NCBI RefSeq assembly: GCF_002285795.1
Contig: NZ_CP022961.1
Span: 3,228,001 to 3,292,000, forward strand
DNA: 64,000 bases
From: Plantactinospora sp. KBS50
GTDB lineage: Bacteria > Actinomycetota > Actinomycetes > Mycobacteriales > Micromonosporaceae
Reading direction: 5' to 3'
The position numbers and the translations under genes were made by a program. The first letter of the stretch is position 1, and every line of letters begins with the position of its first letter. Positions 9,111-17,414 of the stretch are shown here, piece after piece. The notes under the pieces are model-generated. The model ran no database searches. It was not told the origin of the DNA and saw only the letters and a list, made by a program, of their open reading frames with translations.

Positions 9111-10118
9111 TCAGGAGACCGGATGCGCGTACTTCAACTCGCTCGCCGGACTCAACGCCCGCACGTCCACCACCGCATGTTCGTCGACGATCACGTTACC
9201 GCCGTCGCCCGCGACCGACGCCACCACCCCACCGGCAATGTTCAGCGCCGTCCGCATCGTGTCCGGCTCCCCCACCACGGTGAGCGTGAACGGACCGGTC
9301 AACCGCCGCCCACCCACGGTGATCCCACCACCGTCGGCATCGAGGAAGTACGTCGAGGCGATGATCCGCACCGTGGCACCGTCCCCGCCGGAGATCTCCA
9401 TCGCCTCCGCCCCGGCACCCCGCAACTCCTGCACCGCGTCCAACACCGTCGCCGCACCGATCGGCTTGCTGCCCGGCGAGAACCGCACCGTCAGACCCGG
9501 ACCCCGGGCCGGCAACGTACCGGCCAGAATGCCCAACTCGTCCGCCCGCCGGGTCGCCTCCTCCAACGCCGCCTGCCGGCCCTGCGCACCCGAGGCCAAC
9601 TGCTGCTGGCTGTCCTCCAGACCCGCGATGTCCTGCCGCAGCCGCTGCTGCTGCGCCTCCAGGTCCGACAGGATCCGCACCAGGTCCTCCTGCCGCGCCG
9701 AGGCCAGCGTCTGATCCGTCGAGTTCGACCGCAACTGCACCGCCAGCGCGAACCCCAGCAGACCCAACAGCAGCACGATGATCCCGCCGGCCGCGCTCGG
9801 ACGGCGCAGCCGACCCCGCGACCCGGCGCCGTCCACCGCAGCGTCCGCATCCACCCCCGCATCCGCCTGCCCGTCCGGCGACGCGTCGTCGCCGTCCGCG
9901 CCGTCCCGGCCCGCACCCGGCGCCGGATCCGCCGCCGGACGCGTGCCCGCCGGCGTCCCACCGCCCGGCCCCGTCACCAGCGGACCCACCCCGTCAGCGG
10001 GCGGGGCATCCGGCCGCGGATCCGGCGGGCCGGCCGACTCCGCCGGACCCACCGGCTCCGGCCAGCCGGTACCCGTCTCGTTCGACTCCGACTCCGACTC
10101 CGGTCGCCGCTCACTCAT
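9111..10118 (-). CDS. DUF881 family membrane protein, copy 2
   Basis: This is a 335-residue single-pass membrane protein. The N-terminal 115 residues are disordered and acidic (Ser/Glu/Pro/Asp-rich). A membrane segment follows (GGIIVLLLGLLGFALAVQL), then a coiled coil (LVRILSDLEAQQQRLRQDI) and an extracytoplasmic DUF881 domain (LTVRFSPGSKPIGAATVLDA, VEISGGDGATVRI-like region). The order DUF881 - sbp - DUF881 is that of Rv1823-Rv1825, a membrane set of unknown function probably linked to cell envelope or division. The ATG is at 10118. Confidence 0.87.
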   Translation of the reverse strand: MSERRPESESESNETGTGWPEPVGPAESAGPPDPRPDAPPADGVGPLVTGPGGGTPAGTRPAADPAPGAGRDGADGDDASPDGQADAGVDADAAVDGAGSRGRLRRPSAAGGIIVLLLGLLGFALAVQLRSNSTDQTLASARQEDLVRILSDLEAQQQRLRQDIAGLEDSQQQLASGAQGRQAALEEATRRADELGILAGTLPARGPGLTVRFSPGSKPIGAATVLDAVQELRGAGAEAMEISGGDGATVRIIASTYFLDADGGGITVGGRRLTGPFTLTVVGEPDTMRTALNIAGGVVASVAGDGGNVIVDEHAVVDVRALSPASELKYAHPVS

Positions 10119-10127
10119 CCCGACCGC

Positions 10128-10460
10128 CTACGCCCGGAACAGGTGCCGGCGGATCGCCGCCACATTGCCGAAGATCCGCACCCCGAGCACCACCACCACA
10201 CCGGTGGACAACTGCCCGCCAACACCCAACTGGTCACCCAGGTACACGATCACCCCCGCCACCAGCACGTTCGAGATGAACGAGATCACGAACTGCTTGT
10301 CATCGAAGATCCGGTCCAGTTTCGCGCGTACCCCGCCGAACACGGCGTCCAACGCCGCGATCACCGCGATCGGCAGGTAGGGCTGCAACGCCGCGGGCAC
10401 CGTCGGCCCGAACGCCACACCCAGCAACACGCCGGCGATCAGCGCCAGGACAGCGATCAT
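10128..10460 (-). CDS. sbp: Small basic membrane protein (DUF1290, Sbp)
   Basis: This 110-residue protein has three predicted membrane helices: MIAVLALIAGVLLGVAFGP, PIAVIAALDAVFGGV and FVISFISNVLVAGVIVYLG. The KLDRIFDDKQF segment is typical of the family. It is always found with DUF881 genes. ATG 10460 is preceded by GGAGGCGG. The upstream DUF881 gene, as sequenced, reads on across this start; see that entry. Confidence 0.9.
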   Translation of the reverse strand: MIAVLALIAGVLLGVAFGPTVPAALQPYLPIAVIAALDAVFGGVRAKLDRIFDDKQFVISFISNVLVAGVIVYLGDQLGVGGQLSTGVVVVLGVRIFGNVAAIRRHLFRA

Positions 10461-11406
10461 CGGCCGCCTCCAGAAGGGGTGGAAGAAGAGGAACGGGGGT
10501 CTGTGTCGAGGAGGACCGCACGGTCGGCGTCGCGCTCGAATCCGCCGGCGGCGTCGCATAGCGCAACTGCGGCTCGTTCGCCGCCGGCAACTCCAGATCC
10601 TCGGCATCCTTCACGTCGAAGCCCATACCGTACCGGGAGGACACCGCACGCATCGTCGCCGCCGCCGCCGTACGCGAGAACCGGTCCGACATCCGCGCCG
10701 GCCCCACCGCAGACACCTCGTACGGCCCCGACACCGGCCGGAAGTCCACCAGGATGTTGCCGCCGGCCGCCCGGATCGTCGACGTGGCGGTCAACCGCTG
10801 GCCATTGATCGACACCGCCTCGGCGCCAACCGCCCACAACGCGTTCGCGATGTCCTGAAGATCCCGGTCCAGCACCCGACCCAGGTTCGGCGTCCGCGCC
10901 CCGGTCACCGCGTCCGACTTCGCCGGCGCGTCCGAAACCCGCACCACCGCGCCGTCGCCACGCACCCGACCCAGACCCGTCGCGGCCTCCAGATCACGCA
11001 GCCGCGCCGCCTCCTGGCCGCCCACCGCCGCATCCCGCAGCGCCGCGACCTCCTGGCGCAGCGTGTCCGCCTTCGCCGACAACCGGTCGTTGTCCGCCTC
11101 GCGCTCCTTGATCTGGCTCACCAGCCCGGCCCGCGCCTTCGCCCGCCCCGGCTCGTCGGCCAGCGTCTGCCGGTAGGCCACCGCGAACAGGAACCCGACC
11201 AGCACCAGCACCACCAGCGCCAGCGCCTGCGCAGCCCGGCGGCCACCCGCACCGCCCGGCGCGGCGGTCCGCTTCGCGGTCGCGGCCGCGTACCCGGGCT
11301 CCAGCGGGTTGCGGAACAGCTCGGTCAGGAAGTCCGGGGCATAGGTACGCGTCGGCCGCGGCTCGCCGTCGACCTCACCGCCACCGCCACGGCCCGGCGC
11401 GCTCAC
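10300..11406 (-). CDS. DUF881 family membrane protein, copy 1 (3' end probably shifted)
   Basis: This 368-residue frame begins at GTG 11406, which overlaps the pgsA stop as GTGA. It has a short cytoplasmic start, a membrane segment (ALALVVLVLVGFLFAVAY), a coiled coil (IKEREADNDRLSAKADTLRQ) and DUF881 (LQDIANALWAVGAEAVSING, GPYEVSAVGPARMSDRF). Homology ends near LELPAANEPQLRYATPP. The sequenced frame then runs 160 nt into sbp before stopping. In the next frame a Ser/Thr/Pro tail would stop at a TGA overlapping the sbp ATG, the expected coupling. A one-base indel between about 10480 and 10540 is therefore likely. Confidence 0.8.
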   Translation of the reverse strand: MSAPGRGGGGEVDGEPRPTRTYAPDFLTELFRNPLEPGYAAATAKRTAAPGGAGGRRAAQALALVVLVLVGFLFAVAYRQTLADEPGRAKARAGLVSQIKEREADNDRLSAKADTLRQEVAALRDAAVGGQEAARLRDLEAATGLGRVRGDGAVVRVSDAPAKSDAVTGARTPNLGRVLDRDLQDIANALWAVGAEAVSINGQRLTATSTIRAAGGNILVDFRPVSGPYEVSAVGPARMSDRFSRTAAAATMRAVSSRYGMGFDVKDAEDLELPAANEPQLRYATPPADSSATPTVRSSSTQTPVPLLPPLLEAADDRCPGADRRRVAGCGVRADGARGVAALPADRGDRGVGRRVRRGTRETGPDLR

Positions 11407-12062
11407 GGCGCCGTCCGCGGGTGCTGCGCCCCGTCCCGGGCGGCCCGGATCAGCCGGCGCGCCTCCACCAGGTACAGCACGCCGGAGGCCCAGTACAGCA
11501 CCAGCCCCCACCAGGCCATCGCCCAGCCGATCGCCCCGGCCACCGCCGCCGTCGCCGGCACCGCGTCGGCCAGCAGCAGCACCGGGAACGCCACCAGCAG
11601 CACGAAGGTCGCCGTCTTGCCCAGGTAGTGCACCGGCGGCGGGCCGTAGCCGTAGCCGCGCAGCACCAGCAGGCGCACGGCCAGCAGCAGCTCGCGGGCC
11701 AGCAGCGCCACCGTGAACTGCCAGGGCACGATCTCGCGCAGGGTGAACGCCAGCAGCGTGGCCAGGATGTACAGCCGGTCGGCGAGCGGGTCGAGCAGCT
11801 CACCGAGGCGGCTGACCTGGCCGAGCCGGCGCGCGACGTACCCGTCCACCCAGTCGGTGCTGCCACCGACGGCCAGCACCGCGACCGCCACGGCGTCCGA
11901 GCGCGGACCGAGGAAGAGATACAGGAACAGCGGTACGCCGAGCAGCCGCAGCAGGCTGATCGCGTTGGGCAACGTCAGGACGCCGTGGGCACCGCCCGGT
12001 GACTGGGTGGCGGCGCGATCGGGCGGCCCGGCGTCCGGCGCCTGAGCCGGCCGACGTGACAC
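11403..12062 (-). CDS. CDP-alcohol phosphatidyltransferase (PgsA-like)
   Basis: This 219-residue integral membrane enzyme has the CDP-alcohol phosphotransferase signature DWVDGYVARRLGQ...GELLDPLAD, spaced D-x2-DG-x2-AR-x8-G-x3-D-x3-D. It makes phosphatidylglycerol phosphate or a related lipid from CDP-diacylglycerol. N-terminal homology starts at LTLPNAISLLRLLGVPLFLY. I chose GTG 12062 because a strong GGGGAGG is upstream; the longer frame has no support. It heads the DUF881/sbp/gcvH/garA cluster, like pgsA2 (Rv1822). Confidence 0.9.
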   Translation of the reverse strand: MSRRPAQAPDAGPPDRAATQSPGGAHGVLTLPNAISLLRLLGVPLFLYLFLGPRSDAVAVAVLAVGGSTDWVDGYVARRLGQVSRLGELLDPLADRLYILATLLAFTLREIVPWQFTVALLARELLLAVRLLVLRGYGYGPPPVHYLGKTATFVLLVAFPVLLLADAVPATAAVAGAIGWAMAWWGLVLYWASGVLYLVEARRLIRAARDGAQHPRTAP

Positions 12063-12305
12063 CGACCCCTCCCCTCCCCTGACGCGTCCGGGCCCCCTCG
12101 GGCCGCCCGGACGACGCCGCACTCGCCCCCACCCGGGTGGCAGGGGTGTCTCGACTCGGGGTCCACGCGTGGCTGTCGCCGCGGCGCCCCGGCTGGTTGG
12201 CGCTGCCACTATATCCAGGCAAAAGTCGATCATGGGCCGGGCGGTGTGTGGTCGGTGCGTGTCGTTTCAGGTTCTGCCGGTGTGGGTCACACCCGGTAAT
12301 CCGTC

Positions 12306-12812
12306 CTAGGATGCTGGAGTGTCGGAGGTCCGACGGCCTCCGTCAGGCCGTCCGCGCCTGCGGCTCGGGCACGGTCTGCCCGCCGGCCAGCAACGCCGCC
12401 TCGGTGAACGCCCGCAGGGCCACCACCAGCTCGTGCTGCGCCCGCGGCGCCATCTCGTCCAGCACCCGCTGCACCGCCTGGCACCGCAACTCCCGCAACT
12501 CCCCAGCAGCGCCTGCGCCGCCCCGGTCAGCCGCAGGTGGACCTCCCGCCGGTCCCGCTGGTCCGGTACCCGCCGGACCAGCCCGATCGCCTCCAGCCGG
12601 TCGCACAACCGGCTCGCCGAGGACGGTACGACCTGCAACAGCTCGGCCAGCTTGTTGACGTTCGTGTCCGGCCGACCGTTGATCAGGAAGAGCACCCGCA
12701 GCTGGGTCGGCGACACCGGCGAGGGATGCCGCGAACGCGCGTCGTCCAGCACGCCCACCAGGGCCTCGGCTGCCGCCTCGACCGCCACGGCGAGGTTCGC
12801 AGGTCGCTCCAT
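12306..12812 (-). CDS. MarR-family transcriptional regulator, C-terminus apparently frameshifted
   Basis: A normal MarR winged helix is read from ATG 12812 (SPTQLRVLFLINGRPDTNVN, LAELLQVVPSSASRLCDRLE, RDRREVHLRLTG). After LTGAAQALL the frame turns into Cys/Trp/Arg-rich nonsense (SCGSCGARRCSGC). Adding one G to the CCCC/GGGG run at 12501-12504 restores a convincing helix, starting GELRELRCQAVQRVLDEM, and a stop at 12343. The gene is therefore either a recent frameshift or a sequencing error. It sits 61 nt downstream of the PP2C phosphatase gene on the same strand. Confidence 0.82.
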   Translation of the reverse strand: MERPANLAVAVEAAAEALVGVLDDARSRHPSPVSPTQLRVLFLINGRPDTNVNKLAELLQVVPSSASRLCDRLEAIGLVRRVPDQRDRREVHLRLTGAAQALLGSCGSCGARRCSGCWTRWRRGRSTSWWWPCGRSPRRRCWPAGRPCPSRRRGRPDGGRRTSDTPAS

Positions 12813-12873
12813 CCGGTGTCCTCTAAAGTTGTCCGACGCCCTGGCCGTACCCTTGTGCCCGGCGTACCCCGCA

Positions 12874-14046
12874 CTACCCCGGCGACTCCCGGTTCATGCC
12901 GTACCAGTCCAGACAGACGATAACGGCATCGTCGTCCAGCTCGGTGTCCCCGTGGTAGCCGCGCAGGTCGCGCATGACCGTACCAACCGCCTCGGTGGCC
13001 GGTTGCAGGCGTGCGGACCGGATCGCGCGGGCCAGCACCCGGTCCCCGTACGGCTCGTGCTCTCCCGGTGCCGCCGCGTACACGCCGTCGCTGACCAGAA
13101 ACAGCCGGTCCCCCGGCTCGATCCGGAACTGCTGAACCGTGTACCGGCCCTCCTCGAACATCCCCAGCGGCAACTGCTCCTCCAGGACGACCCGGTGCAC
13201 ACCCGCCCCGCGGACCCGGAACACCCGCGGCGAACCGGCATCCACCGCCAGCACCCGTCCGCTGCGCACGTCCAGCTCCAGCAGCAGCGTCGCCAGGTGC
13301 CGACCACCGCGATGGTGCCGGTAGATGGTGTCCGAGGCCAGCTCCGCCTGCTCGGCCAGGCTGCCACCGGAGCGGCGGGCGTTGCGCATCGCGTTCACCG
13401 CCAACGCCGTGAGCAACGAGGCCGGCAGCCCCGTACCGTCGCCGTTCACCGCCGTCACGGTCAACCGCTCGTCGTTGAGCGCCCAGTCGAAGTTGTCGCC
13501 GCCCACCGTGTACGCCGGTTCGAGCTGGCCGGCCAGCAGGCAGCTCGCGTGCCCGAGGCTGCGCCCCGGGATCAGATCCCACTGCAACTCGGCGGCCATG
13601 CTCAGCCGCCCCCGGCGGCGGACCCGGCGGTACCGGTCGGTGTCCCGGTCCGCGGCCCGCAGCGCCAGCGCGAGGTCACCGGCCAGCACGTTCAACCGCC
13701 CCGCCAGCAGATCGGTGGGCGCCTCGGCCAACTCGACCGCCAGCACGCCCAGCCGCTCCCCCCAGACGGTCAGCGGCAGGTACACCCGCACCCCGCCGCG
13801 GACCGCGTCCACCAGCGCCTGCTGGCTGCTGAAACACCGGGCCGCCGCCGCCCGACCGGCCAGCGACACCTCCTGCGCCGGCGAAGGGTGCAGCACCGCC
13901 CACAGGCCGGCGATCCGGTAGTCGGCGAGCAGGACATCCGTCCCGACCACCCCCAGGCGAGTCCGCAGATACTCCGCCATCGCCTCCACCTGCCGATCCG
14001 GCGCGGCGGCCCGCAGGCACGCGGCGAGGGACGCGTCCTCGACCAT
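12874..14046 (-). CDS. PP2C-family (SpoIIE-type) phosphatase with GAF-like sensor region
   Basis: This 390-residue protein has an N-terminal GAF-like region of about 160 residues (VGTDVLLADYRIAGLWAVL, VRVYLPLTVWGERLGVLAVE). A SpoIIE/RsbU-type PP2C domain follows (AYTVGGDNFDWALNDERLTV, GDGTGLPASLLTALAVNAMR, GDRLFLVSDGVY, ELDDDAVIVCLDW). The metal-binding Asp residues are in GDNFDW and LDDDA. Enzymes of this type dephosphorylate anti-sigma antagonists in stress signalling. ATG 14046 follows GGGAGG. The MarR gene is directly downstream, and a universal stress protein is divergent. Confidence 0.9.
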   Translation of the reverse strand: MVEDASLAACLRAAAPDRQVEAMAEYLRTRLGVVGTDVLLADYRIAGLWAVLHPSPAQEVSLAGRAAAARCFSSQQALVDAVRGGVRVYLPLTVWGERLGVLAVELAEAPTDLLAGRLNVLAGDLALALRAADRDTDRYRRVRRRGRLSMAAELQWDLIPGRSLGHASCLLAGQLEPAYTVGGDNFDWALNDERLTVTAVNGDGTGLPASLLTALAVNAMRNARRSGGSLAEQAELASDTIYRHHRGGRHLATLLLELDVRSGRVLAVDAGSPRVFRVRGAGVHRVVLEEQLPLGMFEEGRYTVQQFRIEPGDRLFLVSDGVYAAAPGEHEPYGDRVLARAIRSARLQPATEAVGTVMRDLRGYHGDTELDDDAVIVCLDWYGMNRESPG

Positions 14047-14153
14047 GGTCCTCCCACCAATTATTGCTATCGGGCACGCAATCATACGGGCGGCTCCGCT
14101 GCGCCCGGGTCCCCGCCGACGCAGGACCGGACCGCCGGCCCGCGACGGCGCGG

Positions 14154-14193
14154 GATCCACCCGGATCCGCCCTGATCCACCCTGATCCGCCCC
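14154..14193. repeat. Four 10-bp phased GATCCRCCC repeats between divergent genes
   Basis: GATCCACCC, GATCCGCCC, GATCCACCC and GATCCGCCC follow one another with a 10-bp period, one helical turn. They lie in the 237-bp divergent region between the PP2C phosphatase and the universal stress protein. A regulator-binding site is possible but not shown. Confidence 0.6.
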
Positions 14194-14283
14194 TGTGGCC
14201 TTGGGCGTAATGCCGCAGCCACCGGGCCGCAGTGGGGATAGTGAGGTGGTGGGCACCACCAGGACGCCGCCGTCGTCGTCGGC

Positions 14284-15144
14284 GTGGACGGTTCGGCCGA
14301 CGCGCGCCGCGCGATCGGGCTGGCCGCCGCCGAGGCCCGGGTGCGCCGCCGTCCCCTGCGGGTCGTCCACGCCTTCGTCTGGCCGCTGCTGCGGGTCGAC
14401 GTCGACCCGCCACCCGCAGGCCCGCCGGAGGGCGGGCTGCGGCACCAGGCCGAGCGGATCCTCGCGGCCGCCCTCGCCGAGGCCCGCGCCGAGGCCGACG
14501 GCGTACGGGTGGACGGCGAGGTCGTGGACGGCCAGCCGGCGGCCGTGCTGTGCCGGGAGAGCCGCGACGCCAGCCTGGTGGTCGTCGGCGACCGGGGGCT
14601 GGGCGGCTTCACCAGCCTGCTGGTCGGCTCGATCGCCATGCAGACCGTCTCCTACGCCCACTGCCCGGTGCTGGTCGCCCGCGGCACCGAACACCCGGGA
14701 CCCGTGGTGGTCGGCGTCGACGGCTCGACCACCTCCCGGCAGGCCCTCGCGGTGGCCGCCGCCGAGGCCGCGGCACGCGGCGCCGAACTGCGCGCCGTGC
14801 ACGCCTTCCGGCACCCCCGCTCCAGCGGCCCCGGCGACATGATGCCGCTGGTGTACGACACCGAGGCGCTGCGCGCCGAGGAGGACCGGCGGCTCGCCGA
14901 GACCCTCGCGGAGTGGCAGGAACGCTACCCCCAGCTACCGGTGATCCGCCGGATCGCCCACGCCCGGCCCGCGCCCACCCTCATCGAGGAGTCGGCGCAC
15001 GCCCAACTGCTGGTGGTCGGCGCCCGCGGGAGGGGCGGGCTGGCCGGCCTGGTGCTCGGGTCCACCAGCCAGGCCGTGCTGCACCACGCACAGTGCCCCA
15101 CGGTGATCGCACCGGTGCCGCATGGCCCGGCCCAGGACGGGTAG
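14284..15144 (+). CDS. Universal stress protein, two UspA domains (start doubtful)
   Basis: Two tandem UspA domains are present (about 1-130 and 138-286), each with an ATP-binding G-x2-G-x9-G-S/T pattern: GDRGLGGFTSLLVGS and GARGRGGLAGLVLGS. The second domain has a full first strand, VVVGVDGS. The first domain has the same strand encoded just upstream of the only in-frame start, GTG 14284, but an in-frame TGA at 14242 leaves no start codon for it. GTG 14249 in the next frame would serve if one base were missing near 14265. The true start is probably there. A DUF-like membrane gene follows after 38 bp. Confidence 0.85.
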   Translation: MDGSADARRAIGLAAAEARVRRRPLRVVHAFVWPLLRVDVDPPPAGPPEGGLRHQAERILAAALAEARAEADGVRVDGEVVDGQPAAVLCRESRDASLVVVGDRGLGGFTSLLVGSIAMQTVSYAHCPVLVARGTEHPGPVVVGVDGSTTSRQALAVAAAEAAARGAELRAVHAFRHPRSSGPGDMMPLVYDTEALRAEEDRRLAETLAEWQERYPQLPVIRRIAHARPAPTLIEESAHAQLLVVGARGRGGLAGLVLGSTSQAVLHHAQCPTVIAPVPHGPAQDG

Positions 15145-15182
15145 ACCCGGCGGGCACCAGCCGAACCGAGGGAGGCACCGTC

Positions 15183-15674
15183 ATGCCAGGATCACGCCCG
15201 GGGAGCCGGATCGCACCGCGGGACCGGATACTCCCGGGTCTGCTCGCCGGGCTGGCGGGCAGTTCGGCGCTGAACGTCGTCACGTACCTGGACATCGCGG
15301 TGCGGGCGCGCCCCTCCAGCAGCACCCCGGAGGAAACCGTGCAACGGCTGGCCGGGGCGGCGCACGTACCACTCGGGCCCGAGGACCGGGCGGCGAACCG
15401 CCGCGCGGGCCTCGGGCCGTTACTGGGTTACCTGTCCGGGGTCGCCACCGCCGTCGGATACGCGCTGCTGATCCGGCGGCGCCTGCCGACTCCGGTCGCG
15501 GCCGGGATGCTCGGGGCCGGCGCGATGGCCGGCTCCGACCTCCCGATCGCGCTGCTGCGGGTCTCCGACCCGCGCACCTGGAGCGCCGGTTCCTGGATCT
15601 CCGACATCGTGCCGCACCTGGCGTACGGCTGGGCGGCCGCGGCCACCCTGGACCTGCTCGACCGCCGGGGCTGA
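15183..15674 (+). CDS. Hypothetical membrane protein
   Basis: This 163-residue protein has three or four predicted membrane-associated segments: ILPGLLAGLAGSSALNVVTY, LGYLSGVATAVGYALLI, VAAGMLGAGAMAGSDLPIAL and the C-terminal PHLAYGWAAAATLDLL. ATG 15183 follows GGGAGG. No domain was recognised. It lies 38 bp after the universal stress protein gene on the same strand and is probably co-transcribed with it, so a stress or dormancy connection is possible but unproven. Confidence 0.72.
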   Translation: MPGSRPGSRIAPRDRILPGLLAGLAGSSALNVVTYLDIAVRARPSSSTPEETVQRLAGAAHVPLGPEDRAANRRAGLGPLLGYLSGVATAVGYALLIRRRLPTPVAAGMLGAGAMAGSDLPIALLRVSDPRTWSAGSWISDIVPHLAYGWAAAATLDLLDRRG

Positions 15675-15750
15675 GCGGGACGCCCGTCCCGTCGCTCGCG
15701 ACGGACCGTTCCGCACGGCCGTCGAGCGGACCGCGGAGACCCGATGGCGC

Positions 15751-15942
15751 TCAGCCGGACCGGTCGGTGCGGACCGGGCGGCCCGGCGGACCGTACGGGG
15801 AAACCTGCTCCCGGGGCATCGGGCGGGACCTGCCGCGGCCGCCCCGACCGCCGGGGCGGCCGTTCGGGCCGGGCTCCCGGCTGTCCTGGACCAACGGGTT
15901 GTGCTCGTTGCGCCGCATCTCGGGCTGCTGCACGTTGGGCAT
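15751..15942 (-). CDS. Small Arg/Gly/Pro-rich protein
   Basis: This 63-residue open frame starts at ATG 15942 with an excellent AAGGAG ribosome site about 9 nt upstream. The sequence begins MPNVQQPEMRRNEHNPLVQD and continues as a basic, disordered tail (GRPGGRGGRGRSRP). No family was recognised. The strong translation signal and separate position between two plus-strand genes argue that it is real; function is unknown. Confidence 0.55.
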   Translation of the reverse strand: MPNVQQPEMRRNEHNPLVQDSREPGPNGRPGGRGGRGRSRPMPREQVSPYGPPGRPVRTDRSG

Positions 15943-16125
15943 GGCCGGAACTCCTTCCGTCCTCGCTGTCGTTGGATACCCGCCGCCGCCCGGCGGCATT
16001 CGTTCCCCGGCCGGCGGGCGTCCCCGGACCGCGGTGCCGCGCGGTGCCGCGCGGCACCCGGGGCCACCGGGGGTCGGGTGGCCGGTTCCGGGCGTACCGG
16101 TGCGGTCGGTGGGTAAGGGGGCGGC

Positions 16126-16773
16126 ATGGCTGATCCGCGCACGACGGTGACGACCCTGCTCCACCGGCACGGCCGCACGTACGCCGAGGAGGCCGGGATC
16201 GCGCTGACGGACCGGCCCGGCCCGCTCTACCAGCTGCTGGTGCTCAGCATGCTGCTCAGCGCCCGGATCCGGGCGGGCGTGGCGGTGGCCGCCGCGCACG
16301 AGCTGTTCGCGGCCGGATACCGGAGTCCGCAGGCGATGCGGGACGCGAGCTGGCAGGACCGGGTCGACGCCCTCGGCCGGGGACACTACCGCCGGTACGA
16401 CGAGCGGACCGCCACCATGCTCGGCGACGGTGCGCAGCTGTGCCTGCGGCGGTGGGACGGCGACCTGCGCCGGCTGCACCGCTCGGCCGACGGGCGGCGG
16501 CCGGCGCTGCGTACCGAACTGACCGCCTTTCCCGGGATCGGCCCCACCGGGGCCGACATCTACCTGCGCGAGGTTCAGGGGGTGTGGCCGGACGTCGCGC
16601 CGTTCCTGGACCGGCGTGCCCGGCAGGAGGCCCGCCGGCTGCGGCTGCCCGACACCCCGGCGGAGCTGGCCGCGCTGGCGCCCGGCGACCGGTTTCCGCG
16701 CCTGGTGTCGGCGCTGGTCCGGGTGTCGCTGGGCGCCGAGGACCCGGACCGGCTGACCGCTGCGGCCCGCTGA
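16126..16773 (+). CDS. Endonuclease III-like HhH-GPD protein lacking the Fe-S cluster
   Basis: This 215-residue protein has the HhH-GPD fold: LLVLSMLLSARIRAGVAVAA near residue 38, then a helix-hairpin-helix ELTAFPGIGPTGADIYLREV and the catalytic-type Asp in APFLDRRA. Two oddities stand out. The Lys of bifunctional endonuclease III (GVGRKTA) is replaced by Thr-Gly, and there is no C-terminal four-Cys Fe-S motif. It is therefore probably a monofunctional glycosylase-like or purely binding member. ATG 16126 follows GGGGGCGGC. Confidence 0.8.
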   Translation: MADPRTTVTTLLHRHGRTYAEEAGIALTDRPGPLYQLLVLSMLLSARIRAGVAVAAAHELFAAGYRSPQAMRDASWQDRVDALGRGHYRRYDERTATMLGDGAQLCLRRWDGDLRRLHRSADGRRPALRTELTAFPGIGPTGADIYLREVQGVWPDVAPFLDRRARQEARRLRLPDTPAELAALAPGDRFPRLVSALVRVSLGAEDPDRLTAAAR

Positions 16774-16784
16774 CCGCGACCCGG

Positions 16785-16967
16785 TCAGCCCGCCGACCTG
16801 TCCGCCCGCGGCTTCGTGAGCTGCCAGACGATCAGTCCGGCGCCGGCCGCGACCAGCAGCAGCGCGTTGCTCACCCGGTGCGATCCGTCGCGCTGGTCGC
16901 TGCCCAGGTAGATCACGGCCAGCCCGGCCAGGACGGACAACAACGTGCGTAGCCCTCGGTTTTTCAC
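16785..16967 (-). CDS. Small membrane protein, hypothetical
   Basis: This 60-residue protein is predicted to have two membrane segments (LLSVLAGLAVIYLGS and VSNALLLVAAGAGLIVWQL) with basic ends. The start is probably GTG 16967 (VKNRGLRTLL); an upstream start at 17042 is possible but reads through low-complexity sequence. It converges on the endonuclease III-like gene, with 11 bp between the stops. No family was recognised. Confidence 0.6.
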   Translation of the reverse strand: MKNRGLRTLLSVLAGLAVIYLGSDQRDGSHRVSNALLLVAAGAGLIVWQLTKPRADRSAG

Positions 16968-17121
16968 GAACCGACCGTAGATCCGCGGTCCGCACCGGCA
17001 CGGACGAACGGCGCCGGGTCCCCCGGTCGGGCGCACCGGCACCGAGGAGCCGAAACCACCACCCCGCCCGTTCGGCGACGGGCGGCGTCCTGACCCCGCG
17101 CCGCAGAGACCGCGGCGGGGT

Positions 17122-17343
17122 TCAGTCGATCTCCAGGCTGTCCACGTCGATCTGCTGGTACGCCAGCCAGCGGGCCAGCGCGGGCATGCCGAGCAGCCAC
17201 AGCGGCGCCGACTCGGTGGTGCCGTTCGTGGCGTAGACGGCGAACCGCAGGTCCGGCGACCGGTACGCCTCGATCCGCCACCGGTGGTTGGAGTCCCGCC
17301 AGGTCGCCGCCGGGTCCCCCAGGTCGGTAGCCACGCTCCTCAC
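17122..17343 (-). CDS. Small hypothetical protein
   Basis: This open frame of about 73 residues ends at 17122 and starts at GTG 17343, or GTG 17334. The sequence has ordered composition (WRIEAYRSPDLRFAVYATNG, LWLLGMPALARWLAYQ) with an acidic end (IDVDSLEID), unlike shadow frames. No family was recognised. It lies 70 bp downstream of selB on the same strand, but a role in selenium metabolism cannot be inferred. Confidence 0.58.
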   Translation of the reverse strand: MRSVATDLGDPAATWRDSNHRWRIEAYRSPDLRFAVYATNGTTESAPLWLLGMPALARWLAYQQIDVDSLEID

Positions 17344-17414
17344 GTTAGGGGTGTCGCCCGCCTCGGCGACGCGTTTTCGCCGGGGGTGGTCGGGCGCACG
17401 TCCCGTACGGTGTC

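Noticed and set aside
12277-12295. GGTGTG-GGT-CACACC inverted repeat as an operator
   Set aside because: It is short and sits just beyond the marR 3' end, where a weak terminator is as likely. I could not choose between the two.
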